Positions 9,165 to 18,003 of a stretch of 64,000 nucleotides of DNA are shown here, one piece after another. The notes beneath the pieces were generated by a model, which did not search any database, had not been told where the DNA came from, and worked only from the letters and a program-made list of their open reading frames with translations. The DNA is from Streptomyces sp. CB00455 (GTDB lineage: Bacteria; Actinomycetota; Actinomycetes; Streptomycetales; Streptomycetaceae), in the NCBI RefSeq assembly GCF_001905445.1, contig NZ_LIVQ01000003.1, positions 495,353 to 559,352 of the forward strand, written 5' to 3'. Positions within the stretch are counted from its first letter, which is position 1. The number at the start of each line of letters is the position of its first letter. The translations under genes were made by a program, and so were the position numbers.

Positions 9165-9267
9165 CTCCCTCCGGGGCCCGCTCCCCAAGGGGGCCCGGTC
9201 ACCCGTGGAGAGCCTTCCACCGCATCCGGGTCAGGGCGGGGTCGGCGCCGCGGGTAACATGTCCACC

Positions 9268-9680
9268 ACGGCAGACGAGCCGGCCGGACGGCCGCGTCGG
9301 GATCCCCGGATCCCGCCGAGGAACGTCCGGGCTCCACAGGGCAGGGTGGTGGGTAACGCCCACCCGGGGTGACCCGCGGGACAGTGCCACAGAAAACAGA
9401 CCGCCGGGGACTTCGGTCCCCGGTAAGGGTGAAACGGTGGTGTAAGAGACCACCAGCGCCTGAGGTGACTCAGGCGGCTAGGTAAACCCCACCCGGAGCA
9501 AGGTCAAGAGGATCCGTCTCCGGACGGGTCTGCGCGAACGCTTGAGGGCTGCCCGCCCGAGTTCGCGGGTAGACCGCACGAGGCCGGCGGCAACGCCGGT
9601 CCTAGATGGATGGCCGTCTCCCCGGCGACCGCGAGGTCACCGGGCGACAGAACCCGGCGTACAGGCCGGCTCGTCTGCCG
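9268..9680 (+). ncRNA. rnpB: RNase P RNA, bacterial class A
   Basis: The conserved core GAGGAACGTCCGGGCTCC is at about 9318-9335, and the later universal segment ACAGAACCCGGCGTACAGGC is near the 3' end. The ends pair over 16 bp (9270-9285 with 9664-9679), forming helix P1. Length is about 410 nt, as expected for actinobacterial class A RNAs. It is the catalytic subunit that matures tRNA 5' ends. The exact ends are set from P1 and may differ by a few bases. Confidence 0.95.
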
Positions 9681-9695
9681 CCTCCATCCTTGTCG

Positions 9696-9740
9696 GAACG
9701 CGAGAACCCCCGCCCGGTGGGCGGGGGTTCTCGCGCGTTC
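9696..9740 (+). terminator. Rho-independent-type hairpin after rnpB
   Basis: The arm 9696-9715 pairs with 9719-9740 across a 3-nt GGT loop, with one 2-nt bulge in the right arm. The stem is long and GC-rich, sits 16 bp after rnpB, and faces the convergent RNase H gene, so it may work in both directions. There is no U tract, as is common in Streptomyces. Confidence 0.75.
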
Positions 9741-9760
9741 GCTGCCGTCCTGGTGCTGGG

Positions 9761-9793
9761 GCCGGAAAGCTTCACGGGGTCGCGGCGCCCGGC
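9761..9793. repeat. 33-bp interspersed element, copy 1
   Basis: The segment 9761-9793 matches 30710-30742 at 30 of 33 positions. Both copies lie just after the 3' end of a gene, beside a strong hairpin. Confidence 0.6.
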
Positions 9794-9800
9794 CACAGCA

Positions 9801-11285
9801 CTAGCGCAGGTGAGACGTGTCGTTCAGCAGCCGGACCGAGGCGTTGCCGTCGGCGTAGTAGGCCACCGCCGACAGGGAGGCGGCCGAGAGTTCCATGCGG
9901 AACAGTGCTTCCGGCGGGGCGCCGAGGGCGAGACGGACCAGGATCTTGACCGGTGTCACGTGGGTGACGAGCAGGACCGTGCGGCCCGCGTGCGCGGCGA
10001 GCAGCCGGTCGCGGGTCGCCGAGATCCGGCGGGTGGCGGCCGTGAAGCTCTCGCCGCCGCCCGTGGGGGCCGCCTTCGGGGAATCCAGCCAGGCCTGGAG
10101 GTCGTCCGGGTACCGCTCGCGCACCTCGGCGAAGGTCAGCCCTTCCCAGGCGCCGAAGTCCACCTCGCGCAGGCCCTCGTCGACGGTGACGGTGAGGCCG
10201 AGGCGGTCGGCGACGGCCCGGGCCGTCTCGCGGCAGCGCTTGAGCGGGGAGCTGACGACGGCCTGGACTGTGCCCCGGGCGGCCAGCGCCTCGGCCACGG
10301 CCGACGCCTGGCGCCGGCCGGCCGGCGACAACTCCGGGTCGGTGCCGCCGCTGCCGGAGAAACGCTTCTGCGGAGTCAGGACGGTCTCGCCGTGGCGCAG
10401 CAGCACGAAGGTGGCGGGCGGGCCCATGTCGGGGCCCCAGCCCGTGCCGCCGACCGGGACCGCGGCCGGCGTGGTGCCGGTGGCGGTACCGCTGTCCGTC
10501 GTGGTGGCGGTGCCGGGGCCGGGGCCGGGGCCCGTCCTGGTGGCGGTGGCCGTGCCGGTGACCGTGGTCGTGCCGGTGGCGGTGGTCGCGGGGGCTGCCG
10601 CCGGGGGTGTGGGCGCGGCCCGGCCGGGGGCGGTCGCCGCGGAGGGCGGGTAGCCGGCCGCGCCGGGGCCGGGCTCCGGGAACAGGGTGTCGGCCCCTGC
10701 CCCCGCGGGCCCCGGCCCGGTGGCCGGCGTACCGGACGAGGCCGCGAGGGCGGCCCGGACGGCCGCAGCTCCCGCAGCGGCGTCTCCGGGCGGGCCGGCG
10801 GCCGGCGGGGTCGCCAGGGCGCGGGCGGCCCCGTGGTCGAGGGCGGCCGTGGAGTCGGCGGGCTCCCACTGCCGGCCGCGCTTGCCGGCGTCCATGGCCT
10901 CGTTGGCGAGCCGGTCCGCCTGCTTGTTGCGCTCGCGCGGGATCCACTCGTACGTCACCTGGGCGCGCGGCAGGATCCGGGCGGCTTCGGCGGCGAGCGG
11001 CTTCATGTCCGGGTGCTTGATCTTCCAGCGGCCGGACATCTGTTCGACGACGAGCTTGGAGTCCATCCGGACCAGGACCTGCGCGTCGGGCGCGAGGTCA
11101 CGGGCCGCCTTGAGCCCGGCGATGAGGCCCTTGTACTCCGCCACGTTGTTCGACGCGACGCCGATGTACTCGGCGCGCTCGGCCAGCGTCTCGCCCGTCG
11201 CCGGGTCGAGGACGACGGCGCCGTAGCCGGCGGGCCCCGGGTTGCCCCGGGAGCCGCCGTCCGCCTCCACGACGAACCGCGGCAT
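9801..11285 (-). CDS. Bifunctional RNase H / acid phosphatase (RnhC-CobC-like)
   Basis: This 494-residue fusion has an N-terminal RNase H1 domain (1-140) with EADGGSRGNPGPAGYGAV (D9), the NVAEY glutamate, the MDSKLVVEQ aspartate and the ADRLANEAMD aspartate. The C-terminal phosphoglycerate-mutase-like phosphatase domain begins at about 290, with LLRHGETVL, VVSSPLKRCRETA and the late THVTPVKI histidine. The mycobacterial homologue acts as RNase H and alpha-ribazole phosphatase, a B12-synthesis step. The 150-residue linker is Ala/Pro/Thr/Gly low complexity and unusually long. ATG 11285 shares one base with the upstream TGA (TGATG), so translation is coupled. Confidence 0.93.
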   Translation of the reverse strand: MPRFVVEADGGSRGNPGPAGYGAVVLDPATGETLAERAEYIGVASNNVAEYKGLIAGLKAARDLAPDAQVLVRMDSKLVVEQMSGRWKIKHPDMKPLAAEAARILPRAQVTYEWIPRERNKQADRLANEAMDAGKRGRQWEPADSTAALDHGAARALATPPAAGPPGDAAAGAAAVRAALAASSGTPATGPGPAGAGADTLFPEPGPGAAGYPPSAATAPGRAAPTPPAAAPATTATGTTTVTGTATATRTGPGPGPGTATTTDSGTATGTTPAAVPVGGTGWGPDMGPPATFVLLRHGETVLTPQKRFSGSGGTDPELSPAGRRQASAVAEALAARGTVQAVVSSPLKRCRETARAVADRLGLTVTVDEGLREVDFGAWEGLTFAEVRERYPDDLQAWLDSPKAAPTGGGESFTAATRRISATRDRLLAAHAGRTVLLVTHVTPVKILVRLALGAPPEALFRMELSAASLSAVAYYADGNASVRLLNDTSHLR

Positions 11286-12028
11286 CAGATGCCCGAGTCG
11301 GCCGTACGGACGAGGATGCGGCCGCAGTTCTCGTGGCGCACGACCTGGTCGCGGGCCGCGGCCTTGATCTCGTTGACGTCGGCCATGTCCAGCTCCAGCC
11401 GGCAGCCCTCGCAGCGGCGCTGGTAGAGGCGCGCGGCGCCGACCCCGCCCTGCTTGGCGCGGATCTTCTCGTAGAGCGCCATCAGGTCGGCCGGCATGGA
11501 CGCGACGATGATCTCGCGGTCCTTGGCGATCTTGGCGGCTTCGGCGTCGAGTTCGCCGGTGGCGGCGTCCCGGCGTGCGGTGGCGTCGGCCAGCTTGGCC
11601 TCCAGGGCCGCGACCCGGTCGGTGAGCTCGGTGACGCGTTCCTGCGCGGCCTCCAGGCGCTCCATGACCTCCAGGACCACGTCCTCCAGGTCGCCCTGCC
11701 GCTTGGCGAGGGACACGACCTCGCTCTGCAGGTTCGCCAGGTCCCGGGCCGAGATGCCCGCGCCGGAGTCCAGGCGCTGCTGGTCGCGGGCCGCGCGCTG
11801 GCGCACCTGGTCGACGTCCTGCTCCGCCTTGGTCTGCTCGCGGGCGGCGTCGCTCGCCTGCGTCTGGGCGGCGACGAGCAGGTCGCGCTGCTGGGTGAGG
11901 TCCTTGGCCAGCGAGTCGACCTCCGTGTGCTCGGGCAGCGACTTGCGCTTGTGGGTGAGCTGAGACAGCCGCACGTCCAGGGCCTGGACGTCGAGAAGTC
12001 GGATCTGGTCGGCGGGCTCGGCGTTCAG
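11285..12028 (-). CDS. CT398-like coiled-coil protein with C-terminal zinc ribbon (DUF164)
   Basis: The 247-residue protein is nearly all coiled coil from residue 5 to 185, followed by a short zinc ribbon: CEGC at about 206-209 and HENCGRIL near 233. One position that is usually Cys is His, so the metal site would be C-x2-C/H-x2-C. Family members are of unknown function. The start is apparently CTG 12028. AGGAG (12040-12036) is 7 nt upstream, the known family N-terminus (NAEPADQIRLLDVQALD) begins right there, and the codon overlaps the Nif3 stop as CTGA. An annotator that disallows CTG would place the start upstream. Confidence 0.85.
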   Translation of the reverse strand: MNAEPADQIRLLDVQALDVRLSQLTHKRKSLPEHTEVDSLAKDLTQQRDLLVAAQTQASDAAREQTKAEQDVDQVRQRAARDQQRLDSGAGISARDLANLQSEVVSLAKRQGDLEDVVLEVMERLEAAQERVTELTDRVAALEAKLADATARRDAATGELDAEAAKIAKDREIIVASMPADLMALYEKIRAKQGGVGAARLYQRRCEGCRLELDMADVNEIKAAARDQVVRHENCGRILVRTADSGI

Positions 12029-12891
12029 TTGGGGGCTCCTGAGATAGAAGAGGGCGATGAGGAAACATCGGACGGCGCGTGCGCCGTCCACGGGTCGGTG
12101 ACCGTGCGCGAGACGTGGGTGCGCAGGCCCCACCCGTGGCGCTCGGAGATCGCGTCGAGCTGTGCGGCGGCCTGCTCGCACCAGGGCCACTCCGTGGCCC
12201 AGTGGGCGGCGTCGACGAGGGCGAGCGAGCTCTGCCCGCGGGCCTCGGACACCGGGTGGTGACGCAGGTCGGCGGTCAGGAAGGCGTCCACGCCGGCAGC
12301 CCTGACCTGGTCGAACAGGCCGTCGCCGGATCCGCCGCTGACGGCGACGGTACGGATGAGGGCCTCCGGGTCGCCCGCCACGCGGATGCCCTGCGCGGTC
12401 GCCGGAAGCCGGGCTGCGGCGCGGGCGGCGAACTCCCGGAGGGACTCGGGGTGGTCCAGCTCGCAGATCCGGCCCAGGCCGCGGCGTCCGGCCGGGTCGC
12501 CGGGGTCGGCCACCAGCGGGCCGGTGACGCGCAGGTCAAGGGCGCCGGCCAGGGCATCGGAGACGCCGGGGTCGGCGGTGTCCGCGTTGGTGTGGGCGAC
12601 GTGCAGCGCGATGTCGTTCTTGATCAGCGTGTGCACGACCCGGCCCTTGAAGGTGCCGGCCTCGACGGTGGTGGTGCCGCGCAGGTAGAGCGGGTGGTGC
12701 GTGACGATCAGGTCGGCGCCCAGCTTCAGGGCTTCGTCGACGATCTCCTGCACCGGGTCCACGGCGAACAGGACCCGGGAGACCTCGGCGCCGGGGTCGC
12801 CGCAGACGGTACCGACGGCATCCCACTGCTCGGCCCGCGAGGGGGGCCAGAGGGCGTCCAGCGCTGCGATGACTTCAGAGAGACGGGGCAC
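12025..12891 (-). CDS. Nif3-like dinuclear metal-centre protein
   Basis: The 288-residue protein begins VPRLSEVIAALDALWPP and has the family metal ligands in VTHHPLYLRG (about 63-72), VAHTNAD (about 98-104), DLRHHPVSEA and the late DAAHWATE. Nif3 (GTP cyclohydrolase 1 type 2-like) proteins are widespread and their activity is unsettled. GTG 12891 is preceded after 6 nt by TAGCCT, a leaderless -10. It is the first gene of the Nif3 / zinc-ribbon / RNase H operon. Confidence 0.92.
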   Translation of the reverse strand: MPRLSEVIAALDALWPPSRAEQWDAVGTVCGDPGAEVSRVLFAVDPVQEIVDEALKLGADLIVTHHPLYLRGTTTVEAGTFKGRVVHTLIKNDIALHVAHTNADTADPGVSDALAGALDLRVTGPLVADPGDPAGRRGLGRICELDHPESLREFAARAAARLPATAQGIRVAGDPEALIRTVAVSGGSGDGLFDQVRAAGVDAFLTADLRHHPVSEARGQSSLALVDAAHWATEWPWCEQAAAQLDAISERHGWGLRTHVSRTVTDPWTAHAPSDVSSSPSSISGAPN

Positions 12892-12897
12892 GGGCCA

Positions 12898-12903
12898 AGG
12901 CTA
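12898..12903 (-). promoter_or_regulatory. Leaderless -10 (TAGCCT) of the Nif3 operon
   Basis: TAGCCT on the minus strand ends 6 nt before GTG 12891. Confidence 0.5.
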
Positions 12904-12944
12904 CCGTCCGCGGCGACCACCCCTTGGCCCCACGACCGGTCGGC

Positions 12945-13240
12945 AACGGCCCCGGGGCACCCGGCCGGCCCGGTCGAGGGCCCGGGGGCGCGCGGCCGGG
13001 ACGGTCAAGGGACCCGGGGACGCCCGCCCCGGCCGGTCAAGGGCCCGGGGCACCCGCCCCACCTGAGCACGGGCCCGAGGCCCACGGACAAAAGCCCGCC
13101 GGCAGCCGGCCGAAACGCCCAGGACCGGGGGACACAGGCCCGGCCCGGGCAAGTGCCCCGGGGGCACCCACCGCGGCCGGGACGGCCACGGGCCCGGGGC
13201 ACCCGTCCCAGTCGGTCGAGGGTCCGAGGGTGCGCGGCCG
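12945..13240. repeat. Degenerate GC-rich repeat between genes
   Basis: The 608-bp gap between 12891 and 13500 holds no supported gene. Much of it is irregular copies of a module resembling GGTCAAGGGCCCGGGGCACC, for example at about 13007, 13034 and 13187. The spacing is not constant, so this is an ancient or recombining repeat rather than a clean tandem array. Confidence 0.5.
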
Positions 13241-13499
13241 GGCCGGTGCGGATGTCGCCTGGGACCTCATCTTCGGTCGTCACGCCGGGCCTGGGTCCCC
13301 GGGCCTGTCCGGGGACGCCTCCGCCGGGCCGCGCCGCACCCGCACCTCCACCCCAAACGCCCCGATATCGCACAGCACAATCGCCGGCTTCCGCACAGGC
13401 GAATCGCCGTCCGGCCACCCGTACGTGTGAAGCCGGGAAGGTCGTGCCGCTCGGCGTGACGTGCGAAAACTAGCTTCCTCACCGGAGGTGACGGCCCGG

Positions 13500-14591
13500 A
13501 TGACTGTCTGTGCCATCGAGATGACGACCACGGCCCCGTTCACGATCTCCGCGGACGGGTCGTACGCGGCCCGGCTCGCCGGGGAGGGCGAGGCGCGCTA
13601 CGCGGAGCGCTGGACCCTGGCCGGCCCCGAGGCGTACGCCGTACCGCTGCCGCTCGCGCAGCCCGAGGAGGCCGACAGCGAGCTGCTGCCGCTGGCCGAC
13701 GGGCGGGTCCTGATCCACCGGCGGGTCGCGGGGCGGCACGCCTTCGCGCTGCTGTACCCGACGGGTGCCCCGACCGGCCCGCGCACCGGCGAGCTCCAGC
13801 TGGGCGCAGTGGAGGGGCACGAGGGCGGCGCCGAGGGCGGCGGGGACGTGCGGGTGCGCCTGCTGCCGCCCGCCCCGGACGGGCACGGCGCCTTCGCGCT
13901 GGCCGTGGCCGACAGCGCGACCACCGTCTGGCGGGTGGCAGGCGGGACCTCCGGGCCGGAGCCGGTCGCCCGGATCCCGGGCCGCTGCTCGGGCGGCGTG
14001 TGGCTGGACCGGACGACCCGGCTGCTGGCCCTGGACCGGGAGCTGCAAGGGACCGTCAAGGCCGTCGTCGTGGACCTCGGCCGCGGCGGGGAGGTCTCGC
14101 CGCTCCTGCAGATCGCCGAGGACAGTGACGACCGCCTGCTGCTGGCGGACCCGGACAGCGGGCTGCTGCTGATCCGCTCGGACGCACCGGGCGAGGAGCG
14201 CATCGGCTGGGGGGTGCTCGGCAGCTCCCTGCCCGTGCGTTTCCCGGAGTGCCTGCGACTGGCGGACGCACACCCGTTCGCGGTCCAGCCGGGTCAGGCG
14301 CTGATGCCGGAAAGCTGCGGGGTCGCGCTGCGGCTGGGCGAAGCCGGCCTCGCCCTGTGGCGCCCGGCCGAACGCCGGGTCTTCCGGCTCGGGGCGCCCG
14401 CGGGCTGGCTCGGCGGGACGGGCCGGTGGACCGCCGACGGGCGCCTGCACCTGCCGTACGCCACCCCGGAGGTCCCCTGCGGGATCTTCGGCCTGGGCCG
14501 GCCGGCCTCTCCTCTCCCGCCCGTCCGCCTGGACCCGCCGCCCGCGACGGCGCCGCGCCCGGTGCCGCTGCAGCAGGCGCCGCTGCGGTGA
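13500..14591 (+). CDS. Hypothetical protein, possible beta-propeller-like
   Basis: I do not recognise this 363-residue protein. It has no signal peptide or membrane helix. Recurrent short strand patterns such as DGRVLIHRR, GVWLDRTTRLLALDRE and DDRLLLADPDSGLLLIRSD suggest a WD40-like or propeller architecture, which is inference. ATG 13500 lies 11 nt after GGAGG; GTG 13488 and ATG 13521 are alternatives in the same frame. Coding bias is typical of the chromosome. No operon partner. Confidence 0.75.
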   Translation: MTVCAIEMTTTAPFTISADGSYAARLAGEGEARYAERWTLAGPEAYAVPLPLAQPEEADSELLPLADGRVLIHRRVAGRHAFALLYPTGAPTGPRTGELQLGAVEGHEGGAEGGGDVRVRLLPPAPDGHGAFALAVADSATTVWRVAGGTSGPEPVARIPGRCSGGVWLDRTTRLLALDRELQGTVKAVVVDLGRGGEVSPLLQIAEDSDDRLLLADPDSGLLLIRSDAPGEERIGWGVLGSSLPVRFPECLRLADAHPFAVQPGQALMPESCGVALRLGEAGLALWRPAERRVFRLGAPAGWLGGTGRWTADGRLHLPYATPEVPCGIFGLGRPASPLPPVRLDPPPATAPRPVPLQQAPLR

Positions 14592-14711
14592 CACCGGGCG
14601 GCGGGGACCGCCGGGGCGCCGCGCGCCGCGACACCGCCGCCGGTCGCGCTCGCGCAGGCGCTGTTGGTCCTGCTCGCGCAGCCGCCGTCAGTCGTGCTCG
14701 CGCAGCCGAGG

Positions 14712-15653
14712 TCAGTCGTGCGTGAAGCCCAGGACCTCGGTCGCGGCGAAGGTCTCGCCGTCCGGGCGGGCGTCGTAGTGCGGGGTCAGGACCTCGTCGA
14801 GCTCCTCGTAGGAGAACGCCTCCTTGGTCGTGTCGAACTTCGCCGCCACCCGGGGGCGTTCCATCACGACGACGATCCCGCCGTGCACGACGAACAGCTG
14901 ACCGTTGGCCCGGGCCGAGGCGGGCGAGGCCAGGTAGCCGACCAGCGGGGCGACGTGTTCGGGGGCCAGGGCGTCCAGCTTGCCCTCCTGCGGGACCTGG
15001 AAACCGGCGAAGACGTCCTCGGTCATCCGGGTGCGGGCGCGCGGACAGATGGCGTTGGCCGTCACGCCGTACTTCGCCAGGGCCAGTGCGGTCGAGGTCG
15101 TCAGACCCACGATGCCGCCCTTGGCCGCGGCGTAGTTGGGCTGGCCGGCCGAGCCGCCGAGGAAGGCTTCGGAGGAGGTGTTGACGATCCGGCCGTGGAC
15201 CGGTCCGCCCGCCGCCTTCGACCGCTCGCGCCAGTGCGCGGACGCGAAACGGGTGGTGTTGAAGTGGCCCTTGAGGTGGACCCGGATCACCGAGTCCCAT
15301 TCCTCCTCGGACATCGAGAAGACCATCCGGTCGCGCAGGATGCCGGCATTGTTGACGAGGACGTCGAGCTTTCCGAAGTGACTCACGGCCAGCTCGACCA
15401 GCTCGCGCGCCTGCGCGAAGTCGGCCACGTCGCCCAGGTGCGCGACCGCCTGCCCGCCCGCGGCGCGGATCTCCTCGGCCACCTCCTGCGCCGGGGCCGC
15501 CGAGGCCTCCCCCGAGCCGTCCCGGCCGGGCTGCCCGAAGTCGTTGACGACGACGCCCGCGCCGAGCCGCGCGAGCTCGATCGCCTCGGCCCGGCCCAGT
15601 CCGCGGCCCGCGCCCGTGACGATGGCGGAGAGTCCCTCAAGTGGGAGCGACAT
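14712..15653 (-). CDS. SDR 3-hydroxyacyl-CoA dehydrogenase-like (Hsd4A-like)
   Basis: This 313-residue protein has the SDR cofactor motif TGAGRGLG (13-20), NNAG, and the catalytic Ser and Y-x3-K in TSSEAFLG and YAAAKGG. The opening with a GQPGRDGSGE insertion after the second strand is typical of the dehydrogenase part of peroxisomal multifunctional enzyme 2 and of mycobacterial Hsd4A. Those act on the CoA-thioester side chain of sterols. It is the last gene of a minus-strand operon with a Zn-alcohol dehydrogenase and a MaoC hydratase, which would supply hydration and dehydrogenation steps of one beta-oxidation turn. The steroid assignment is inferred from context and the upstream KstR box. 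Confidence 0.85.
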   Translation of the reverse strand: MSLPLEGLSAIVTGAGRGLGRAEAIELARLGAGVVVNDFGQPGRDGSGEASAAPAQEVAEEIRAAGGQAVAHLGDVADFAQARELVELAVSHFGKLDVLVNNAGILRDRMVFSMSEEEWDSVIRVHLKGHFNTTRFASAHWRERSKAAGGPVHGRIVNTSSEAFLGGSAGQPNYAAAKGGIVGLTTSTALALAKYGVTANAICPRARTRMTEDVFAGFQVPQEGKLDALAPEHVAPLVGYLASPASARANGQLFVVHGGIVVVMERPRVAAKFDTTKEAFSYEELDEVLTPHYDARPDGETFAATEVLGFTHD

Positions 15654-15676
15654 GTACGGGATTCCTCTCAGAGCGG

Positions 15677-16753
15677 TCAGAGTTCGATGCAGGTGCGCAG
15701 GGCCACGCCCGTACGCATCTGGTCGAGGGCGTCGTTGATCTCGGCGAGCTGCACCCGGTGCGTGATCAGGCCCGCCAGGTCCACCCGGCCGGCCCGCCAC
15801 AGCGCGATGGTGCGCTCGTAGGACCGCAGTACGTCCCCGCCTCCGTACATCGAGGGGAGGATCTTCTTCTCGTCGAAGAAGAGCGAGAACATGTCGATCT
15901 GGAAGGTGTCGTCCATCGCGCCGGCGCCGACCACGCACACGGTGCCGCCGCGCCGGGTCATCTTGTAGGCGGTCTGGGCGGTGACGGACTTGCCGACCAC
16001 CTCGAAGACGTAGTCGAAGCCCTCTCCGCCGGTGATGCGGTTCCTGGCGTCGTCGAAGGCGTCGGGCGCGACCGCCTCGGTGGCCCCGAAGCGCAGCGCC
16101 GCGCCGCGCCGGGATTCCACCGGGTCGACGGCGACGATCTGCGCGGCGCCCTGGACCTTGGCGCCCTGGATCACGGACATGCCGACGCCGCCGCAGCCGA
16201 TGACGGCCACCGAGGAACCCGCCGCGACCTGGGCGGTGTTGATGGCCGCTCCCAGGCCGGTGGTCACGCCGCACCCGATGAGCGCGGCGATGTCGAAGGG
16301 CACGTCGTCCGGGATCGGCACCGCGCACGCGGCGTCGACGACGAGTTCCTCGGCGAAGGTGCCGGTCGCGGCGAAGCCGAAGATGTCGCCGCCCGCGCGC
16401 CGGAAGTTGGGGGTGCCCGCGTTGACCAGGCTCTCCAGACACAGGTGGCCCTGGCCGCGCCTGCAGGAGGGACAGCGGCCGCACGGAGGCAGCCAGCAGA
16501 CGAGGACCCGGTCGCCCTGGTGGAGGTGGGTGACCCCGTCGCCGACGTCCGAGATGACGCCGGAGCCCTCGTGGCCGGGGACGAAGGGGGCGGGCTGGGG
16601 CAGCACGCCGCTCATCGCGGAGAGGTCCGAGTGGCACAGGCCGGTGGCCTTGATCCGGATCTTCACCTTGTCGGGTCCGAGGCCGACGGCCTCCATGTCG
16701 TCGACGACTTCGAGCTTGTCCTGGCCGATCTCGCTCTGCAGTGCTGCGCGCAC
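15677..16753 (-). CDS. Zn-dependent alcohol dehydrogenase (class III-like MDR)
   Basis: The 358-residue MDR enzyme has catalytic zinc ligands in GLCHSDL and GHEGSG, the structural zinc loop PCGRCPSCRRGQGHLC and the Rossmann motif GCGGVGMSV (about 189). Homologues are AdhD-type actinobacterial dehydrogenases. GTG 16753 has AAGGAG 7 nt upstream. It sits between a MaoC hydratase and an Hsd4A-like SDR. A role in oxidising the terminal alcohol made by the P450 encoded at 53.8 kb is possible but unproven. Confidence 0.88.
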   Translation of the reverse strand: MRAALQSEIGQDKLEVVDDMEAVGLGPDKVKIRIKATGLCHSDLSAMSGVLPQPAPFVPGHEGSGVISDVGDGVTHLHQGDRVLVCWLPPCGRCPSCRRGQGHLCLESLVNAGTPNFRRAGGDIFGFAATGTFAEELVVDAACAVPIPDDVPFDIAALIGCGVTTGLGAAINTAQVAAGSSVAVIGCGGVGMSVIQGAKVQGAAQIVAVDPVESRRGAALRFGATEAVAPDAFDDARNRITGGEGFDYVFEVVGKSVTAQTAYKMTRRGGTVCVVGAGAMDDTFQIDMFSLFFDEKKILPSMYGGGDVLRSYERTIALWRAGRVDLAGLITHRVQLAEINDALDQMRTGVALRTCIEL

Positions 16754-16782
16754 GGTGCGGCTCCTTGGGATCTGGGTCTCGC

Positions 16783-16846
16783 GGTCTCGCGCTCTCTCGG
16801 TCTCGTGCTCTCTCGGTCTCGTGCTCTCTCGGTCTCGCGCTCTCTC
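16783..16846. repeat. Four tandem copies of a 16-bp unit
   Basis: The unit GGTCTCGCGCTCTCTC, or its variant with GTG in place of GCG, occurs at 16783, 16799, 16815 and 16831. Partial copies sit at 16775-16782 and 16847-16850. The array fills the spacer between the MaoC and alcohol dehydrogenase genes. On the minus strand it reads as GAGAGAGCGCGAGACC units in the mRNA. Confidence 0.9.
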
Positions 16847-16912
16847 GGTCACGGTGGTCTGGCCGTGCCGGTGGAATCGCCGTCCCGGTGGTCCCGTGCG
16901 GGCGGCCCGGTC

Positions 16913-17767
16913 TCAGACGTGTTCGACGACGGTGTCGGCGAGGACCGGTGCGTCGTCCCGTTCGACGGCGGTCACCGACACCAGGACGCGGCCGGTCTCC
17001 TGCCACATCCGGATGCGCAGCGTCTCGCCGGGGAAGACGATCCCGGCGAAGCGCGTGCGGTAGGCGCGGACCCGGGACACGTCCCCGCCGAGGGCCGTGT
17101 CGACGACGGCCTTGAGGGTCATCCCGTACGAGCACAGGCCGTGCAGGATGGGCCTGTCGAATCCGGCGAGTTTGGCGAACTCCGGGTCGGCGTGCAGGGG
17201 GTTCCAGTCGCCGGAGAGGCGGTAGAGGAGCGCCTGCTCCTCGCGGATGTGCCGCTCCTCGGTGCGGTCGGGCGCCCGCCCGGGCAGTTCCTCCCGGGCG
17301 GAGGGGCCGCGCTCGCCGCCGAAGCCGCCCTCTCCGCGTACGAAGATCTGCGCGTCGCTGGTCCACAGCGGCCCGTCGGCGTCCGCGACCTCGGAGCGCA
17401 GCACGATCACGGCCGCCTTGCCCTTGTCGTAGACGGCGGCGACCCTGGAGCTGGAGGTGGCGTGGCCCTTGACGGGAATGGGCCGGTGCAGCACGAGGGA
17501 GTGGCCGCCGTGCAGGACGGCGGCGAGGTCGACGTCGATCCCGGGCGCGGAGAGGCCGCCCAGCATGGCCATGCCGGCGCCGGCGACGGTCGCGAAGCTG
17601 GGCAGGACGTGCAGCCTGGACTCCAGGGTGTAGCGCAGCTCATCGGGGTCGGTGGCCGGAAGGCCCGCGCCGAGGCCGAGGTGGTACAGCTGGATGTCCT
17701 TGTGGTCCCAGTCGATGTCCCCCGGGCGGGGGTCGGCGGCGAGGGCCCTGGCGGCATCGATCGGCAT
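16913..17767 (-). CDS. MaoC-family 2-enoyl-CoA hydratase (Hsd4B-like)
   Basis: This 284-residue double hot-dog protein has the hydratase-2 motif DWNPLHADPEFAKLAGF (about 198-214), then RPILHGLCSYG. It matches the C-terminal part of multifunctional enzyme 2 and the mycobacterial Hsd4B/ChsH group, which hydrate enoyl-CoA esters of sterol side chains. ATG 17767 follows AAGGAG by 10 nt. The upstream region carries an exact KstR-type palindrome at 17865-17880. It is the first gene of the operon with the alcohol dehydrogenase and the SDR. Confidence 0.88.
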   Translation of the reverse strand: MPIDAARALAADPRPGDIDWDHKDIQLYHLGLGAGLPATDPDELRYTLESRLHVLPSFATVAGAGMAMLGGLSAPGIDVDLAAVLHGGHSLVLHRPIPVKGHATSSSRVAAVYDKGKAAVIVLRSEVADADGPLWTSDAQIFVRGEGGFGGERGPSAREELPGRAPDRTEERHIREEQALLYRLSGDWNPLHADPEFAKLAGFDRPILHGLCSYGMTLKAVVDTALGGDVSRVRAYRTRFAGIVFPGETLRIRMWQETGRVLVSVTAVERDDAPVLADTVVEHV

Positions 17768-17864
17768 GAGGATGCTGCTCCTTGTCCTGTGGAAGACCTC
17801 GGTGCGGCCGTCCGCACCGTCGGCCGCACCGAGGTCGTATGCGGACCGGCACCCAGGGTCCGTT

Positions 17865-17880
17865 CTAGAACGCGTTCTAG
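17865..17880. promoter_or_regulatory. KstR-type operator CTAGAACGCGTTCTAG
   Basis: This 16-bp perfect palindrome contains TAGAACGCGTTCTA (17866-17879), an exact match to TNNAACNNGTTNNA, the published KstR consensus in actinobacteria. It lies about 100 bp upstream of the MaoC gene. Confidence 0.8.
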
Positions 17881-17991
17881 GGCCGGTGAAGGAATGTATA
17901 ACGCACGCCCCACCAGTTGGGAAGACTGCTGACCTCACGTCAGATCCGTTTCCGGCGCGGCGTCCGGCGCGCCGCGCGCGGCCCGGGCGCC

Positions 17992-17997
17992 TACGCT
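17992..17997 (+). promoter_or_regulatory. Leaderless -10 (TACGCT)
   Basis: TACGCT is followed after 6 nt by GTG 18004, and no Shine-Dalgarno is present. Confidence 0.5.
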
Positions 17998-18003
17998 GGG
18001 CGG

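Noticed and set aside
14056..15300. 414-codon minus-strand frame overlapping the SDR end and the hypothetical gene at 13500
   Set aside because: It is Arg/Pro/Ala-rich and antisense or out of phase with two better-supported genes.
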